Notes under the pieces: model-generated
What the model was told of the DNA's origin: nothing
What the model saw: only the letters and a program-made list of their open reading frames with translations
Databases searched by the model: none
Shown here: positions 1 to 6,992 of the stretch, one piece after another
How the letters are laid out: the number at the start of each line of letters is the position of its first letter
Position numbering within the stretch: position 1 is the first letter of the stretch
Translations under genes and position numbers: made by a program
NCBI GenBank assembly: GCA_030040235.1
Contig: JASHUC010000443.1
Span: 1 to 17,732, forward strand
Source of the DNA: Gammaproteobacteria bacterium
Lineage (GTDB): Bacteria > Pseudomonadota > Gammaproteobacteria > Steroidobacterales > Steroidobacteraceae
DNA length: 17,732 nucleotides
Reading direction: 5' to 3'

Positions 1-84
1 GATGATCGCGAATCCCTTCTTCGCAAGGTTCGCCGCCATGGGCCAGCCCATGTTGCCGACGCCGACGAAGCCGAGGCGCGTCAA
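1..84 (-). CDS. 3-hydroxyisobutyrate dehydrogenase-like protein, N-terminal fragment
   Basis: Only the first 28 codons lie in the window; the gene continues beyond position 1. Reading the minus strand from a TTG start at 84 gives MTRLGFVGVGNMGWPMAANL followed by AKKGFAII. The GxGxxG Rossmann loop (GVGNMG, residues 7-12) and the following GWPMAANLAKKG are typical of the beta-hydroxyacid dehydrogenase family (3-hydroxyisobutyrate dehydrogenase, 2-hydroxy-3-oxopropionate reductase, GarR/MmsB). These enzymes oxidise short beta-hydroxyacids with NAD(P). The TTG overlaps the TGA stop of the upstream aldehyde dehydrogenase (TTGA), so the two genes are probably translationally coupled in one operon. 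The family call is sound from the NAD-binding motif, but the substrate cannot be judged because the catalytic domain is outside the window. Confidence 0.8.
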   Translation of the reverse strand, partial: MTRLGFVGVGNMGWPMAANLAKKGFAII

Positions 85-1580
85 AGCGAGATCCCGACCG
101 ATTTGGTTTCCGTGAGGCTCTCGATGCCGTCGCGGCCGCGCTCGCGGCCCCAGCCGGACTGCTTGTAGCCGCCGAAGGGCACGGCCGGATCGAGCCCGAC
201 CCCGCCGTTGACCTGGATCGTCCCCGCCTTAATCTTGCGCGCGAGCTTGTGAACGATGCTCACGTCCCGGCTCCAGATGTATGCCGCGAGGCCGTAGGTC
301 GTGTCGTTCGCGACCTTCGCGATGCGCTCGAGATCCTCATCGTCCATCGGCATGGCGCAGATCACGGGGCCGAAGATCTCCTCGCGCATGACCTTCATGC
401 TGCGCTTCGTCTGAGCGAGCACCGTCGGGGCGAGGAAGTAGCCCTCGCTCGCGCGCCGCTCGCCGCCGACCACCACCTGAGCGCCCTCGCTCTTGCCCGA
501 CTCGATATACCCGGTGACCCGCTGGAGCTGGCGCTCCGAGATGAGCGGGCCCATCTGGCTCTCGGGCTCGAGTCCCGGACCGACCTTGAGCGCCTTCGCC
601 ATGCCGGTCACCCCGTCGACGACCCTGTCGAAGACCTTCTTGTGCACGTAGAGCCGCGAGCCGGCCACACAGATCTGCCCGGCGTTGGCGAACACCGCCA
701 TGGCGGCCCCGGGGATGGCCCGCTCGAGATCCGCATCGGGGAAGATGAAGGTCGGGGATTTTCCCCCGAGCTCGAGCGTCACCCGCTTGAGACTGCCGGC
801 GGCGGCCTGCACGATCCACTTGCCCGTGGCGGTCGAGCCGGTGAAGGTGATCTTGTCCACGTCCGGGTGCTCGACGAGCGCCTTGCCCGCCGGATCGCCG
901 TAGCCCGTCACGATGTTGATGACGCCCGGCGGAACGCCCGCTTGCTCTACCAGCCGGGCGAGAAGAATCGCCCCGAGCGGCGTGAGCTCGGCGGGCTTGA
1001 GCACGAGGGTGCATCCGGCGGCCATCGCCTGGCCGACCTTGTCGGCCTCCATCGCAAACGGGAAGTTCCACGGCGTGATCGCCCCCACGACGCCGACCGG
1101 CTCCCGGAGCGTGTAAGCGAGTTTGTTGTTCGGATCCGAGGTCGAAGGGACCGCACCGTCGATCTTTCCGCACCAGCCCGCCATGTAGCGCAGGTTGCGC
1201 GCCGTGCCGAGCGCTCCGGCGAACTTCGCCATCGCCATCGGCATCCCGTTGTCGAGACTGAGGATGTAGCCGATCTCATCGGCCGCGCTCTCGACGGCAT
1301 CCGCGAGCCTCCAGATGAGCTGCGCCCGCTCGATCGGGCCCATGGCCGGCCACGGACCGCTCTCGAACGCGCGGCGCGCGGCGCGCACTGCACGGTCGAT
1401 GTCGGGCGCGCCGCCGGCGGCCGCCTTGGCGAAGACCTTGCCGGTGGCCGGGTTGATCACCTCGATCGTCTGGCCCGACTCGGGCTCGACCCACTCGTTG
1501 TCGATGAAGAGCTTGTGAGTCTTGGCGAGGAATCCCGCAGTGCGGACTTGCAGATCTTCGGCTTTCATGACGGCGCTCAT
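81..1580 (-). CDS. NAD(P)-dependent aldehyde dehydrogenase
   Basis: This is a 499-aa aldehyde dehydrogenase of normal length for the family. Visible landmarks in order are the PWNFPF oxyanion motif with Asn172, the lysine of LKPAE near 195, the cofactor loop GSTATG (248-253), the general base Glu270 in LELGGKSP, and the nucleophile Cys304 in GQICVAGSR. It should oxidise an aldehyde to its carboxylate in the cytoplasm; the closest named groups are the betaine/phenylacetaldehyde-type ALDHs, but the substrate is not readable. ATG at 1580 is preferred because a GAGGAAG ribosome binding site sits about 9 nt upstream and overlaps the stop of the preceding gene; an internal Met at residue 5 is an alternative. 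It lies between an exported protein gene (12-nt gap) and a hydroxyacid dehydrogenase (4-nt overlap). This suggests a role in side-chain or ring-fission aldehyde oxidation. Confidence 0.93.
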   Translation of the reverse strand: MSAVMKAEDLQVRTAGFLAKTHKLFIDNEWVEPESGQTIEVINPATGKVFAKAAAGGAPDIDRAVRAARRAFESGPWPAMGPIERAQLIWRLADAVESAADEIGYILSLDNGMPMAMAKFAGALGTARNLRYMAGWCGKIDGAVPSTSDPNNKLAYTLREPVGVVGAITPWNFPFAMEADKVGQAMAAGCTLVLKPAELTPLGAILLARLVEQAGVPPGVINIVTGYGDPAGKALVEHPDVDKITFTGSTATGKWIVQAAAGSLKRVTLELGGKSPTFIFPDADLERAIPGAAMAVFANAGQICVAGSRLYVHKKVFDRVVDGVTGMAKALKVGPGLEPESQMGPLISERQLQRVTGYIESGKSEGAQVVVGGERRASEGYFLAPTVLAQTKRSMKVMREEIFGPVICAMPMDDEDLERIAKVANDTTYGLAAYIWSRDVSIVHKLARKIKAGTIQVNGGVGLDPAVPFGGYKQSGWGRERGRDGIESLTETKSVGISL

Positions 1581-1592
1581 GGTGATGCTTCC

Positions 1593-2384
1593 TCACTGGG
1601 ACAGATCGTGCAGACGAACGTGCGTGACACCGTTGTCGTCGACGTACTCGTGATTGTTCTCGCAGACGTATTCCTGCATCTGGTAGCCCTTCATGCGCTT
1701 GTACGCGAAGCTGAAGTGCCAGGGCTTCTCGAGCGTCACCGGATCGCTGACGGTGATGTCATCGTGCAGGATGTCCGGGGCGACGAGGTGAAAGCGCTCG
1801 TCGATTCGCATCTGATCGCTGTGGGGCATCTCCTCGTGTCCCAGCACGGTGTCCTTGATGCCGATGGTATTCACCACCAGCGTATCGCCCTCCCAGCGGC
1901 CCACGGAGTGTCCGTAGTATCCGGGCGGAGCATCGCCGATTTTCTCCTGCGTCTGATCGAGATAGATGCGCCGCACCTGGCTGAACGCCTCGGCGATGAT
2001 CGTGACCTGCCCCGGCGTCTGCAGGATCTCGAGCGGATAGATGGCGGACATCATCTCCGGCATCCCGTACGGCAGACAATCCACACCCGGTGCGGCAATC
2101 GGCTTCCCCGCGGCATCGGAGGCCGCCTCGGCCCTGGTGCGGGCGTTGTAGGCCTTGGCGTAGGTGGGCTTGAGCACCAGCCTGCCCTCGGGCGGCGCCG
2201 CGTAGCGCTTGTCCACGCCGGGCCGCGAGAAAAAGCCGTAGCGCTGCCAGGTGCCGGTGAGATCGACGGGCTGGTGAGCCTGCGAGGCGAGCGGCAAGAG
2301 GACCGCAGCGGCGAGCGCCGTCGACAGGACGAGCGCCGCCGAAAGGTCGGACCGCTTGCGCGATGGAGGTAGACGGATGGGCAT
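1593..2384 (-). CDS. Exported protein of unknown function, GYYGHSVGRWEGDTLVV family
   Basis: This 263-aa protein begins with a basic stretch (MPIRLPPSRKRSD) followed by a hydrophobic segment (about residues 14-33) and a plausible signal-peptidase I site, SQA before His37. The mature protein is therefore predicted to start HQPVDLTGTW and to be periplasmic. A conserved-looking core lies near 155-175 (GYYGHSVGRWEGDTLVV), followed by a His/Asp-rich stretch and a C-terminal segment with one Cys (EYVCENNHEY). I recognise this as a recurring unnamed proteobacterial family often found beside DUF6152 proteins, but I know of no function. The start at 2384 has GAGGAG 8 nt upstream, overlapping the TAG of the DUF6152 gene 13 nt away, and the aldehyde dehydrogenase follows after 12 nt. 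This places it firmly in the operon. Lipocalin-like ligand binding or metal handling are possible but unproven. Confidence 0.8.
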   Translation of the reverse strand: MPIRLPPSRKRSDLSAALVLSTALAAAVLLPLASQAHQPVDLTGTWQRYGFFSRPGVDKRYAAPPEGRLVLKPTYAKAYNARTRAEAASDAAGKPIAAPGVDCLPYGMPEMMSAIYPLEILQTPGQVTIIAEAFSQVRRIYLDQTQEKIGDAPPGYYGHSVGRWEGDTLVVNTIGIKDTVLGHEEMPHSDQMRIDERFHLVAPDILHDDITVSDPVTLEKPWHFSFAYKRMKGYQMQEYVCENNHEYVDDNGVTHVRLHDLSQ

Positions 2385-2397
2385 GAGAGGCGCTCCT

Positions 2398-2838
2398 CTA
2401 CTGCACCTGCTGCTGTCGAGCGCGCGGGAAAACGCCGCCCGGCGGGTTCCCGTCCGAGAGCGTCCGGCCGTCGGCGAGCGTCGCGTGCTCGAGCATGCCG
2501 CCGGGCTGCCCGCTCTTGAAGGGATTGACGAGCAGCGTCACTTTGTCGCCTTGCTTGATGTCGTTCCACTTCCACCCGACGCGCGTGAGCACGTTCGGGC
2601 TGGCGCACTCGATGGTGTAATGCTTGACCGCTCCGCCGTCCGAAACGTCGAGATAGAGATAGACGTGCGGATTCGTCCAGTCGAACTTGGTGACCGTGCC
2701 GCTGACCGTGACCCGATTGACGTGGTCGAACAGCGCGAAGGAGTGATGCGCGAGTGCCGGAGCGGCCGCCCCGAACGCGCCCGCAGCCAGCAACGCGGCG
2801 CATAAACCGCCGACCCTGACCTCTCTTGCGAATGACAT
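2398..2838 (-). CDS. DUF6152-type exported protein
   Basis: This 146-aa protein has an N-terminal signal peptide (hydrophobic residues about 9-28) ending in APALA, so cleavage after residue 30 would expose HHSFALFD as the mature N-terminus. The AHHSFA...F motif, the V.GTVTKFDWTNPHVYLYL stretch and the following small beta-rich domain match the DUF6152 family, whose function is unknown. I chose ATG 2838 over the upstream ATG at 2868 because GAGGGGAC lies about 6 nt before it and the signal peptide then starts properly. The upstream start would add ten charged residues. It is the first gene of a minus-strand operon that continues with a second exported protein, an aldehyde dehydrogenase and a hydroxyacid dehydrogenase. 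Its promoter must lie in the divergent region shared with the Rieske oxygenase gene. Confidence 0.85.
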   Translation of the reverse strand: MSFAREVRVGGLCAALLAAGAFGAAAPALAHHSFALFDHVNRVTVSGTVTKFDWTNPHVYLYLDVSDGGAVKHYTIECASPNVLTRVGWKWNDIKQGDKVTLLVNPFKSGQPGGMLEHATLADGRTLSDGNPPGGVFPRARQQQVQ

Positions 2839-2858
2839 ATCGTCCCCTCGGTGAGCAC

Positions 2859-2879
2859 GCGACCCCACGGAAGGGTCGC
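2859..2879 (-). other. Short hairpin in the probable leader of the DUF6152 mRNA
   Basis: GCGACCC (2859-2865) and GGGTCGC (2873-2879) are perfect inverted repeats with a 7-nt loop. On the minus strand the hairpin ends about 10 nt before the GAGGGGAC ribosome binding site of the DUF6152 gene, so it could stabilise the leader or affect translation. Alternatively it is a protein-binding dyad. Confidence 0.3.
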
Positions 2880-2888
2880 ATGCGCGGA

Positions 2889-2902
2889 GTTGTCATGACA
2901 AC
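2889..2902. promoter_or_regulatory. Perfect 14-bp palindrome, candidate operator
   Basis: GTTGTCATGACAAC reads the same on both strands. It sits about 50 bp upstream of the DUF6152 start and 90 bp upstream of the Rieske oxygenase start. Its TTGTC-GACAA half-sites resemble operators of FadR-type GntR regulators, but MarR or IclR proteins could also bind such a site. No GntR gene is in the window, and I found no second copy of the motif in the other intergenic regions. Confidence 0.5.
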
Positions 2903-2992
2903 AGCCGGCGCCGCGCGGGGGCCGGTTGCCAATCCCGCCGATTCGGTTCAATCTCGACTGCGGATCGTACACCGAGCTTCGAGTGATGAGCC

Positions 2993-4201
2993 ATGAGCGA
3001 TTCCGAGCCCCGTAACGCCGCGCATGACGGCTGCGCCTACGGCCGTGCACCCCAGCATCCGAACAAGCTTCTGACCGAGGTCGGTCCGGGGACCCCTCTC
3101 GGGGAGCTCATGCGCCGTTACTGGCACCCCGTCGGCCTTTCCGCCCAGCTGCGGGACTTGCCGCGCAAGGTGCGCATCCTCGGTGAGGATCTCATCCTGT
3201 TCCGCGACCGCTCGGGCCATGCGGGCCTGCTGTACCCGCGCTGCATGCACCGCGGGACTTCCCTGTTCTACGGACGCACCGAGGAGCGCGGGATCCGCTG
3301 CTGCTACCACGGCTGGCTGTTCGACGTTGAGGGCCGGTGCCTCGATCAGCCCTGCGAGCCCGAAGGCGGGCGCCATCGCGATGCGGCACGCCAGCCCTGG
3401 TACCCGGTCGAGGAGCGCTACGGCTTCGTGTTCGCCTACCTCGGGCCGCCGGAGAAGAAGCCCGTCCTGCCGCGCTACGACAACCTCGAGAACATGGGAT
3501 CCGGCGAGAAGCTCTGGTGCAGTCTCGGTGGCTTCGGGTCCACCGGCGATGCGAGCCTCGAGGTGGTGCCCTACAGCTGGCTGCACATGAACGACAACGT
3601 CATGGATCCCTTTCACGTGCAGGTGCTGCATTCGACCTTCAGCGTCGTGCAGTTCGTGCCGCAGTTCGCGCTCATGCCGAAGTGCGACTTCTTCTATGCC
3701 GATCACGGCGTGTGCTACACGGCGGTCCGCCAGCTCGATAGCGGTCAGGAGGTCGACCGCATCTCTACCTGGCTGCTGCCCAACATCATGAGCGTGCCGG
3801 ACGTGCAGCTGAGACCGGGTCACTCCTCCGGCATCTCCTGGGTCGTTCCGGTGGACGACAGCCACTATGTCCAGGCGATGGTGAGCAAGGTGCCCGAGGC
3901 GGTGAACTTCCGCGGCATGATGTTCAACGGCAAGACCTGGGCGGAGATGAGCGAGGAGGACCACCAGCGCACGCCGGGCGACTACGAGGCGCAGGCCGGC
4001 CAGGGGCCCATCTCGCTGCACTCCGAGGAGCATCTGGTGACGAGCGACCGCGGCATCATGATGCAGCGGCGCCTGCTCATGCAGCAGATCGAGCTGGTCG
4101 CCAAGGGTGGCGATCCCCTCGGGGCGAGCTTCGATCCCGCGAGCGCGCTGGTGAAGATCCGATCCGGAAACTTCTATCGGGCGGCGCGGGCAACCGCCTG
4201 A
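2993..4201 (+). CDS. Rieske non-haem iron oxygenase, terminal oxygenase component
   Basis: This 402-aa protein is a Rieske-type oxygenase alpha subunit of the phthalate/phenoxybenzoate dioxygenase and aromatic O-demethylase (VanA/LigX-like) branch. The Rieske [2Fe-2S] ligands are Cys84, His86, Cys103 and His106 (C-x-H-x16-C-x2-H). The mononuclear iron motif D-x2-H-x4-H appears as Asp205, His208 and His213 in MNDNVMDPFHVQVLH. The N-terminal PNKLLTEVGPGTPLGELMRRYWHPV is characteristic of this branch. Such enzymes hydroxylate an aromatic ring or cleave aryl or alkyl ethers and need a separate reductase, which is not in the window. The start at 2993 has only a weak GAG/GATGAG upstream. A 139-aa unknown protein follows after 13 nt, and the next genes are LigF-like GSTs on the other strand. 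The substrate is unknown; an aryl ether is an inference from context. Confidence 0.93.
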   Translation: MSDSEPRNAAHDGCAYGRAPQHPNKLLTEVGPGTPLGELMRRYWHPVGLSAQLRDLPRKVRILGEDLILFRDRSGHAGLLYPRCMHRGTSLFYGRTEERGIRCCYHGWLFDVEGRCLDQPCEPEGGRHRDAARQPWYPVEERYGFVFAYLGPPEKKPVLPRYDNLENMGSGEKLWCSLGGFGSTGDASLEVVPYSWLHMNDNVMDPFHVQVLHSTFSVVQFVPQFALMPKCDFFYADHGVCYTAVRQLDSGQEVDRISTWLLPNIMSVPDVQLRPGHSSGISWVVPVDDSHYVQAMVSKVPEAVNFRGMMFNGKTWAEMSEEDHQRTPGDYEAQAGQGPISLHSEEHLVTSDRGIMMQRRLLMQQIELVAKGGDPLGASFDPASALVKIRSGNFYRAARATA

Positions 4202-4214
4202 AATCGGCCTTGAG

Positions 4215-4634
4215 GTGTTGAGGCTGCGCTTCTACACGCCCGGAGTGTCCACGACCGAGGCCGTCGAGCCCGGACCGTTCTTTCGCCTCGTCGGCGGCAT
4301 GCTCTGCCGCGGCGCACAGAACGAACCGGTCGCCACGTACTTCAAGCGCTGGAGGCTCGGCGAGGCGGAGTTCGCGCGCGCCGAATCGCTCGACCCGGTG
4401 GTGATCTACTTCGAGAGCAATGCGGGGCTCGCCTCGGCTGCGTTCGGCCCCTTCGAGGGATTTCAGGTCTCCGAGGGCTGCGCCTGGGCGGGCTCACGCC
4501 CGCTCGCGCGCCTCGATGAGCAGTCGCTGCTCTGGTACCCCCCGAAGGCGCAGGACGGGTGGGCATCGCTCCTCATCGCACCCCCCGGCCGGTCGCGGTT
4601 CGACCTCGTCAATGCGAAATCAACCCCAGCGTGA
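4215..4634 (+). CDS. Hypothetical protein downstream of Rieske oxygenase
   Basis: I do not recognise this 139-aa protein. It lacks a signal peptide and membrane segments, has a single Cys-containing GGMLCRGAQNEP stretch near 28-39 and a FGPFEGFQVSEG segment near 78-89. The start is uncertain: GTG at 4215 gives MLRLRFYTPGV, and TTG at 4218 is equally possible; neither has a well-spaced ribosome binding site. It begins 13 nt after the oxygenase stop, which argues for co-transcription and perhaps an accessory role for the oxygenase. Its 3' end overlaps the end of the convergent GST gene by 15 bp. Codon choice is like its neighbours. The reading frame is probably real because it is open over the whole gap between two solid genes and avoids leaving an unexplained 400-bp hole. 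Confidence 0.65.
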   Translation: MLRLRFYTPGVSTTEAVEPGPFFRLVGGMLCRGAQNEPVATYFKRWRLGEAEFARAESLDPVVIYFESNAGLASAAFGPFEGFQVSEGCAWAGSRPLARLDEQSLLWYPPKAQDGWASLLIAPPGRSRFDLVNAKSTPA

Positions 4635-5405
4635 CGGCTCGGCACCGGGAACGAAAGCCTCCTGCGGCCGTGCCGTGCGGGCCAGAGCGAGCGCTTGGTG
4701 CACCGCCGGCCGCTCGCGCATGCGGCGCAGGAACTGCATGATCCGCGGCGTGGCGCTCTCGCTCACCACCTGGGGAGCGACATCGGGAAGCGGCGCCAGC
4801 ATGGCAAACGCGTCGATATCCGCGACCGAGTAGCTGCCGCCCGCGAGCCAGGTCGAATGGCCGAGCGCATCCTCGATGCGTTTGACCGGCATCTGGAGCC
4901 GTTCGCGCACCCCCGCGAGCACGGAGTCCGTGCAGCTGCCGTCGACCACGGCCATCCAGGCGGCCCGGCGCTCCTGCGGCTCGATGCGCTCCAGGCGCGC
5001 CTCGAGCTGCTGCGCCTCGCGGGACTTGAGGACGGGCGCCAGATACTTCGCACAGCCGAGCGTGCACACGGCCGGAGCGAGCTGCAGCGCGACGAACTGC
5101 CCCCAGGCGCGAGCACGATACCGCTCGTAGGCGTCCGCGGGATAAAGGCTCGCGGCCGGAAACGCCTCCGCGATGTATTCGACAATGAAGAACGAGCTCG
5201 CGAGCACCGTCACGCCGTCCACGAGCAGCGGGCCCTCCCGTTCGAGATTGAGCGCCGACTCGGTGCTCTGCGGAAAGCTCGGCGAGTACTGCTCGAAGCT
5301 CGTCGGATCGAAGTAGCGGCTCTCGAACGGTGCGCGGACCTCCTTCAGCGCGATCAGCGGCTTCAGATAATAGATGTTCGGTTCCCAGTGATAGAGCTCG
5401 ATCAT
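4620..5405 (-). CDS. Glutathione S-transferase family protein with degenerate glutathione site
   Basis: This 261-aa protein has an N-terminal thioredoxin-fold domain (about 1-85, MIELYHWEPN then a beta-alpha-beta pattern) and a C-terminal helical GST domain with YSVADIDAFAM near 215. It is a diverged paralogue of the GST encoded just upstream; both start with LYHWEPN. In the LigF-like protein the N-terminal Asn-Ser pair (residues 12-13) is a candidate active-site serine, but here it is Tyr-Tyr. The Glu-Ser pair that binds the glutathione gamma-glutamyl group becomes Ser70-Ser71 (VLASSF), while the cis-Pro equivalent, Pro59, remains. AGGAG sits 7 nt before ATG 5405 and overlaps the TAG of the upstream GST gene 9 nt away. 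It is the last gene of an SDR-GST-GST operon. A role as heterodimer partner, lyase or non-catalytic subunit is possible. Confidence 0.82.
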   Translation of the reverse strand: MIELYHWEPNIYYLKPLIALKEVRAPFESRYFDPTSFEQYSPSFPQSTESALNLEREGPLLVDGVTVLASSFFIVEYIAEAFPAASLYPADAYERYRARAWGQFVALQLAPAVCTLGCAKYLAPVLKSREAQQLEARLERIEPQERRAAWMAVVDGSCTDSVLAGVRERLQMPVKRIEDALGHSTWLAGGSYSVADIDAFAMLAPLPDVAPQVVSESATPRIMQFLRRMRERPAVHQALALARTARPQEAFVPGAEPSRWG

Positions 5406-5414
5406 GTTGAGCTC

Positions 5415-6173
5415 CTACGGCTTGCGCTGCAGCGCGGTCACGCGTTGCGCCATCGCCGTGCGACCCTTCTTCCAGGTCGCCTGGGTGGCGGGACGCTCGT
5501 AGATCTTGCGTAACCATTCCATGATGTGCGGAGTCTGCTGGTCGTTGCAGCGCTCGGGCTGCGAAAGCGGCAGCGCATAGCCCAGGTTGAAGCCGTTGAT
5601 ATCGGCGAGCGAGAAGCTGTTGCCCGCCACCCAGGGATAGGTCGTCAGGTGCTGTTCGAGAACTCCGGTTCCAAACCCAACCCGGCGGCGCGATTCGGCG
5701 AGCTCCGCCTCGCTGAACTGGTTGAACATCGCCTTGCGCCAGGCGACGCGGCGCGCCTCGAGCGGAATGCGCTCGATCGCGGCCTCGAGCTCGGCGCGAT
5801 CGCGATTACGCACCGCGGGCCCGACGAAAACGCTCCAGCCGATCATGCTGAGCGAGGGTGCGAAATAAGAGTCGAAGAAGCGCATCCACCAGCGCATGCG
5901 CCAGCGCTCCTTGGGATCCGTCGGCCTGAGCGGCGGCCCGTCGAAGGTGTCATCCACGTACTCCATCATCGGCGTGGACTCGGTCAGGATCCTGCCATCA
6001 TGCAGCATCGCGGGGATGGTCCCGTCGGGATTGATCTTCAGGTACTCCGGCTTGTGCTGGTCGAAATTGAGCAGATCGAGGTAGTGGCTCTGATACGGCA
6101 CGCCCTTCTCCGCGAGGGCGAGCATGGGTTTGCCGGAGTTCGCGTTCGGCTCCCAGTGGTACAGCCTCAGCAT
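5415..6173 (-). CDS. LigF-like glutathione S-transferase (beta-etherase family)
   Basis: This 252-aa protein matches, from memory, the glutathione-dependent beta-aryl etherase LigF in length and along much of its sequence. Shared features are NSxKPM/L near 12-17, FDQHKPEYLKINPDG near 37-51, the cis-Pro54 segment TIPAMLHDG, the gamma-glutamyl-binding Glu65-Ser66 in LTEST, and a C-terminal domain with SMIGW, VAWRKA, WVAGNSFSLADINGF and TPHIMEWL. Ser13 aligns with the LigF serine near the glutathione thiol. LigF-type enzymes cleave the beta-O-4 ether of lignin-derived ketones by attack of glutathione. A perfect AGGAGG lies 6 nt before ATG 6173 and overlaps the TAG of the upstream SDR gene. The SDR-GST order recalls LigD (C-alpha alcohol oxidation) followed by LigF (ether cleavage). 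Isomerase, dehalogenase or general conjugation activity remain alternatives. Confidence 0.82.
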   Translation of the reverse strand: MLRLYHWEPNANSGKPMLALAEKGVPYQSHYLDLLNFDQHKPEYLKINPDGTIPAMLHDGRILTESTPMMEYVDDTFDGPPLRPTDPKERWRMRWWMRFFDSYFAPSLSMIGWSVFVGPAVRNRDRAELEAAIERIPLEARRVAWRKAMFNQFSEAELAESRRRVGFGTGVLEQHLTTYPWVAGNSFSLADINGFNLGYALPLSQPERCNDQQTPHIMEWLRKIYERPATQATWKKGRTAMAQRVTALQRKP

Positions 6174-6182
6174 GCGATCCTC

Positions 6183-6923
6183 CTAGCCCCGCCCGACGTA
6201 GGGCATCTTGGTCGCCATGATGGTCATGAACAGCACGTTCGCATCGAGGGGCAGGTTCGCCATGTTGAGCACGGCCTGCGCCACGTACTTCACATCCATG
6301 AGTGGCTCCGGGGCTTTGGAATGGGCGGCGAGCGAGGCTGCGAGCTCGGTGCGGGCGTTGCCGATATCGATCTGGCCGCACGCAATGTCGTAGGGACGCC
6401 CGTCGAGCGAGGTGGACTTCGTGAGTCCCGTGATGCCGTGCTTGCTCGCGGTGTAGGCCACCGTGTGCGGCCGCGGCGTGTGCGCCGAGATCGAGCCGTT
6501 GTTGATGATGCGGCCGCCGCGCGGCTGCTGGCTCTTCATGATCCTGAACGCCTCCTGCGTGCACAGGAACGCGCCCGTCAGGTTCGTCGCGATGACCTTC
6601 GTCCACTCCGTGTAGGCGAGGTCCTCGAGCGGCACGGCGGGCGCGCTCACGCCCGCGTTGTTGAAGAGCACGTCGAGACGCCCGAACGCCTCGTGGGCGC
6701 TCGTGAAGAGGCGATGGACGGCACCGGGATCGGTCACGTCGGCAGGTATCGCGAGCGCATGCGCTGCGGCGGCGCCTGAGAGCGCGGCGGTCTCGACGAG
6801 CGATTCGCGGTGCCGTCCCGCGAGCGCCACTCGATAGCCGTCCGCCAGAAACGCGAGCGCCACCGCCCGTCCGATCCCGCTGCCCGCCCCGGTGATGATC
6901 GCTACTTTGCCGTTCCCGGCCAT
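6183..6923 (-). CDS. Short-chain dehydrogenase/reductase
   Basis: This is a classical SDR of 246 aa. It shows the cofactor motif TGAGSGIG (11-18), Asp62 in ADV, NNAG (88-91), Asn114, the catalytic Ser144 in NNGSIS, and Tyr157-x3-Lys161 in AYTASKHG. Arg37 after beta-strand 2 (LAGRHRE), with no acidic residue there, suggests NADP(H), though this is tentative. I chose ATG 6923 ([10 protein letters not shown]) because a start at 7001 would add 26 unrelated residues and run into the control region. Ribosome binding is weak (GAGCGGA). It heads an operon with two GSTs (9-nt gaps). A TTGACC -35-like box on the minus strand (6985-6980) has no good -10. It probably oxidises a benzylic alcohol to a ketone ahead of the GSTs; this is inference from context. 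Confidence 0.88.
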   Translation of the reverse strand: MAGNGKVAIITGAGSGIGRAVALAFLADGYRVALAGRHRESLVETAALSGAAAAHALAIPADVTDPGAVHRLFTSAHEAFGRLDVLFNNAGVSAPAVPLEDLAYTEWTKVIATNLTGAFLCTQEAFRIMKSQQPRGGRIINNGSISAHTPRPHTVAYTASKHGITGLTKSTSLDGRPYDIACGQIDIGNARTELAASLAAHSKAPEPLMDVKYVAQAVLNMANLPLDANVLFMTIMATKMPYVGRG

Positions 6924-6992
6924 GGGTCGTGTCCGCTCGGTGTGAATCCGGTCGCAGCATTGCCGCAGCGGGCGGCTCGGGTCAAGCGCGGG

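Larger units (their letters stand above)
2839..2992. promoter_or_regulatory. Divergent control region between DUF6152 operon and Rieske oxygenase gene
   Basis: These 154 bp separate two start codons facing away from each other. They hold a perfect 14-bp palindrome (2889-2902), a 7-bp hairpin (2859-2879) and an imperfect direct repeat, CGGTTGCCAATC at 2923 and CGGTTCAATC at 2944, whose starts are 21 bp apart. I see no convincing paired -35/-10 boxes in either direction. TTGCCA at 2926-2931 is the best -35-like match for the plus strand but has no good -10 partner. An activator-dependent promoter would fit this arrangement. Confidence 0.5.

Noticed and set aside
81..1580. Idea that the left aldehyde dehydrogenase is a second hpaE
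   Set aside because: It lacks the NGERCTSASR active-site signature seen in the HpaE protein and sits in a different operon with exported proteins.
249..2372. Long open frame on the plus strand (about 700 codons) across the aldehyde dehydrogenase and exported-protein genes
   Set aside because: Its translation is low-complexity, rich in Arg, His, Asp and Leu, with no motif. It is antisense to two well-supported genes, a usual artefact of GC-rich coding DNA.
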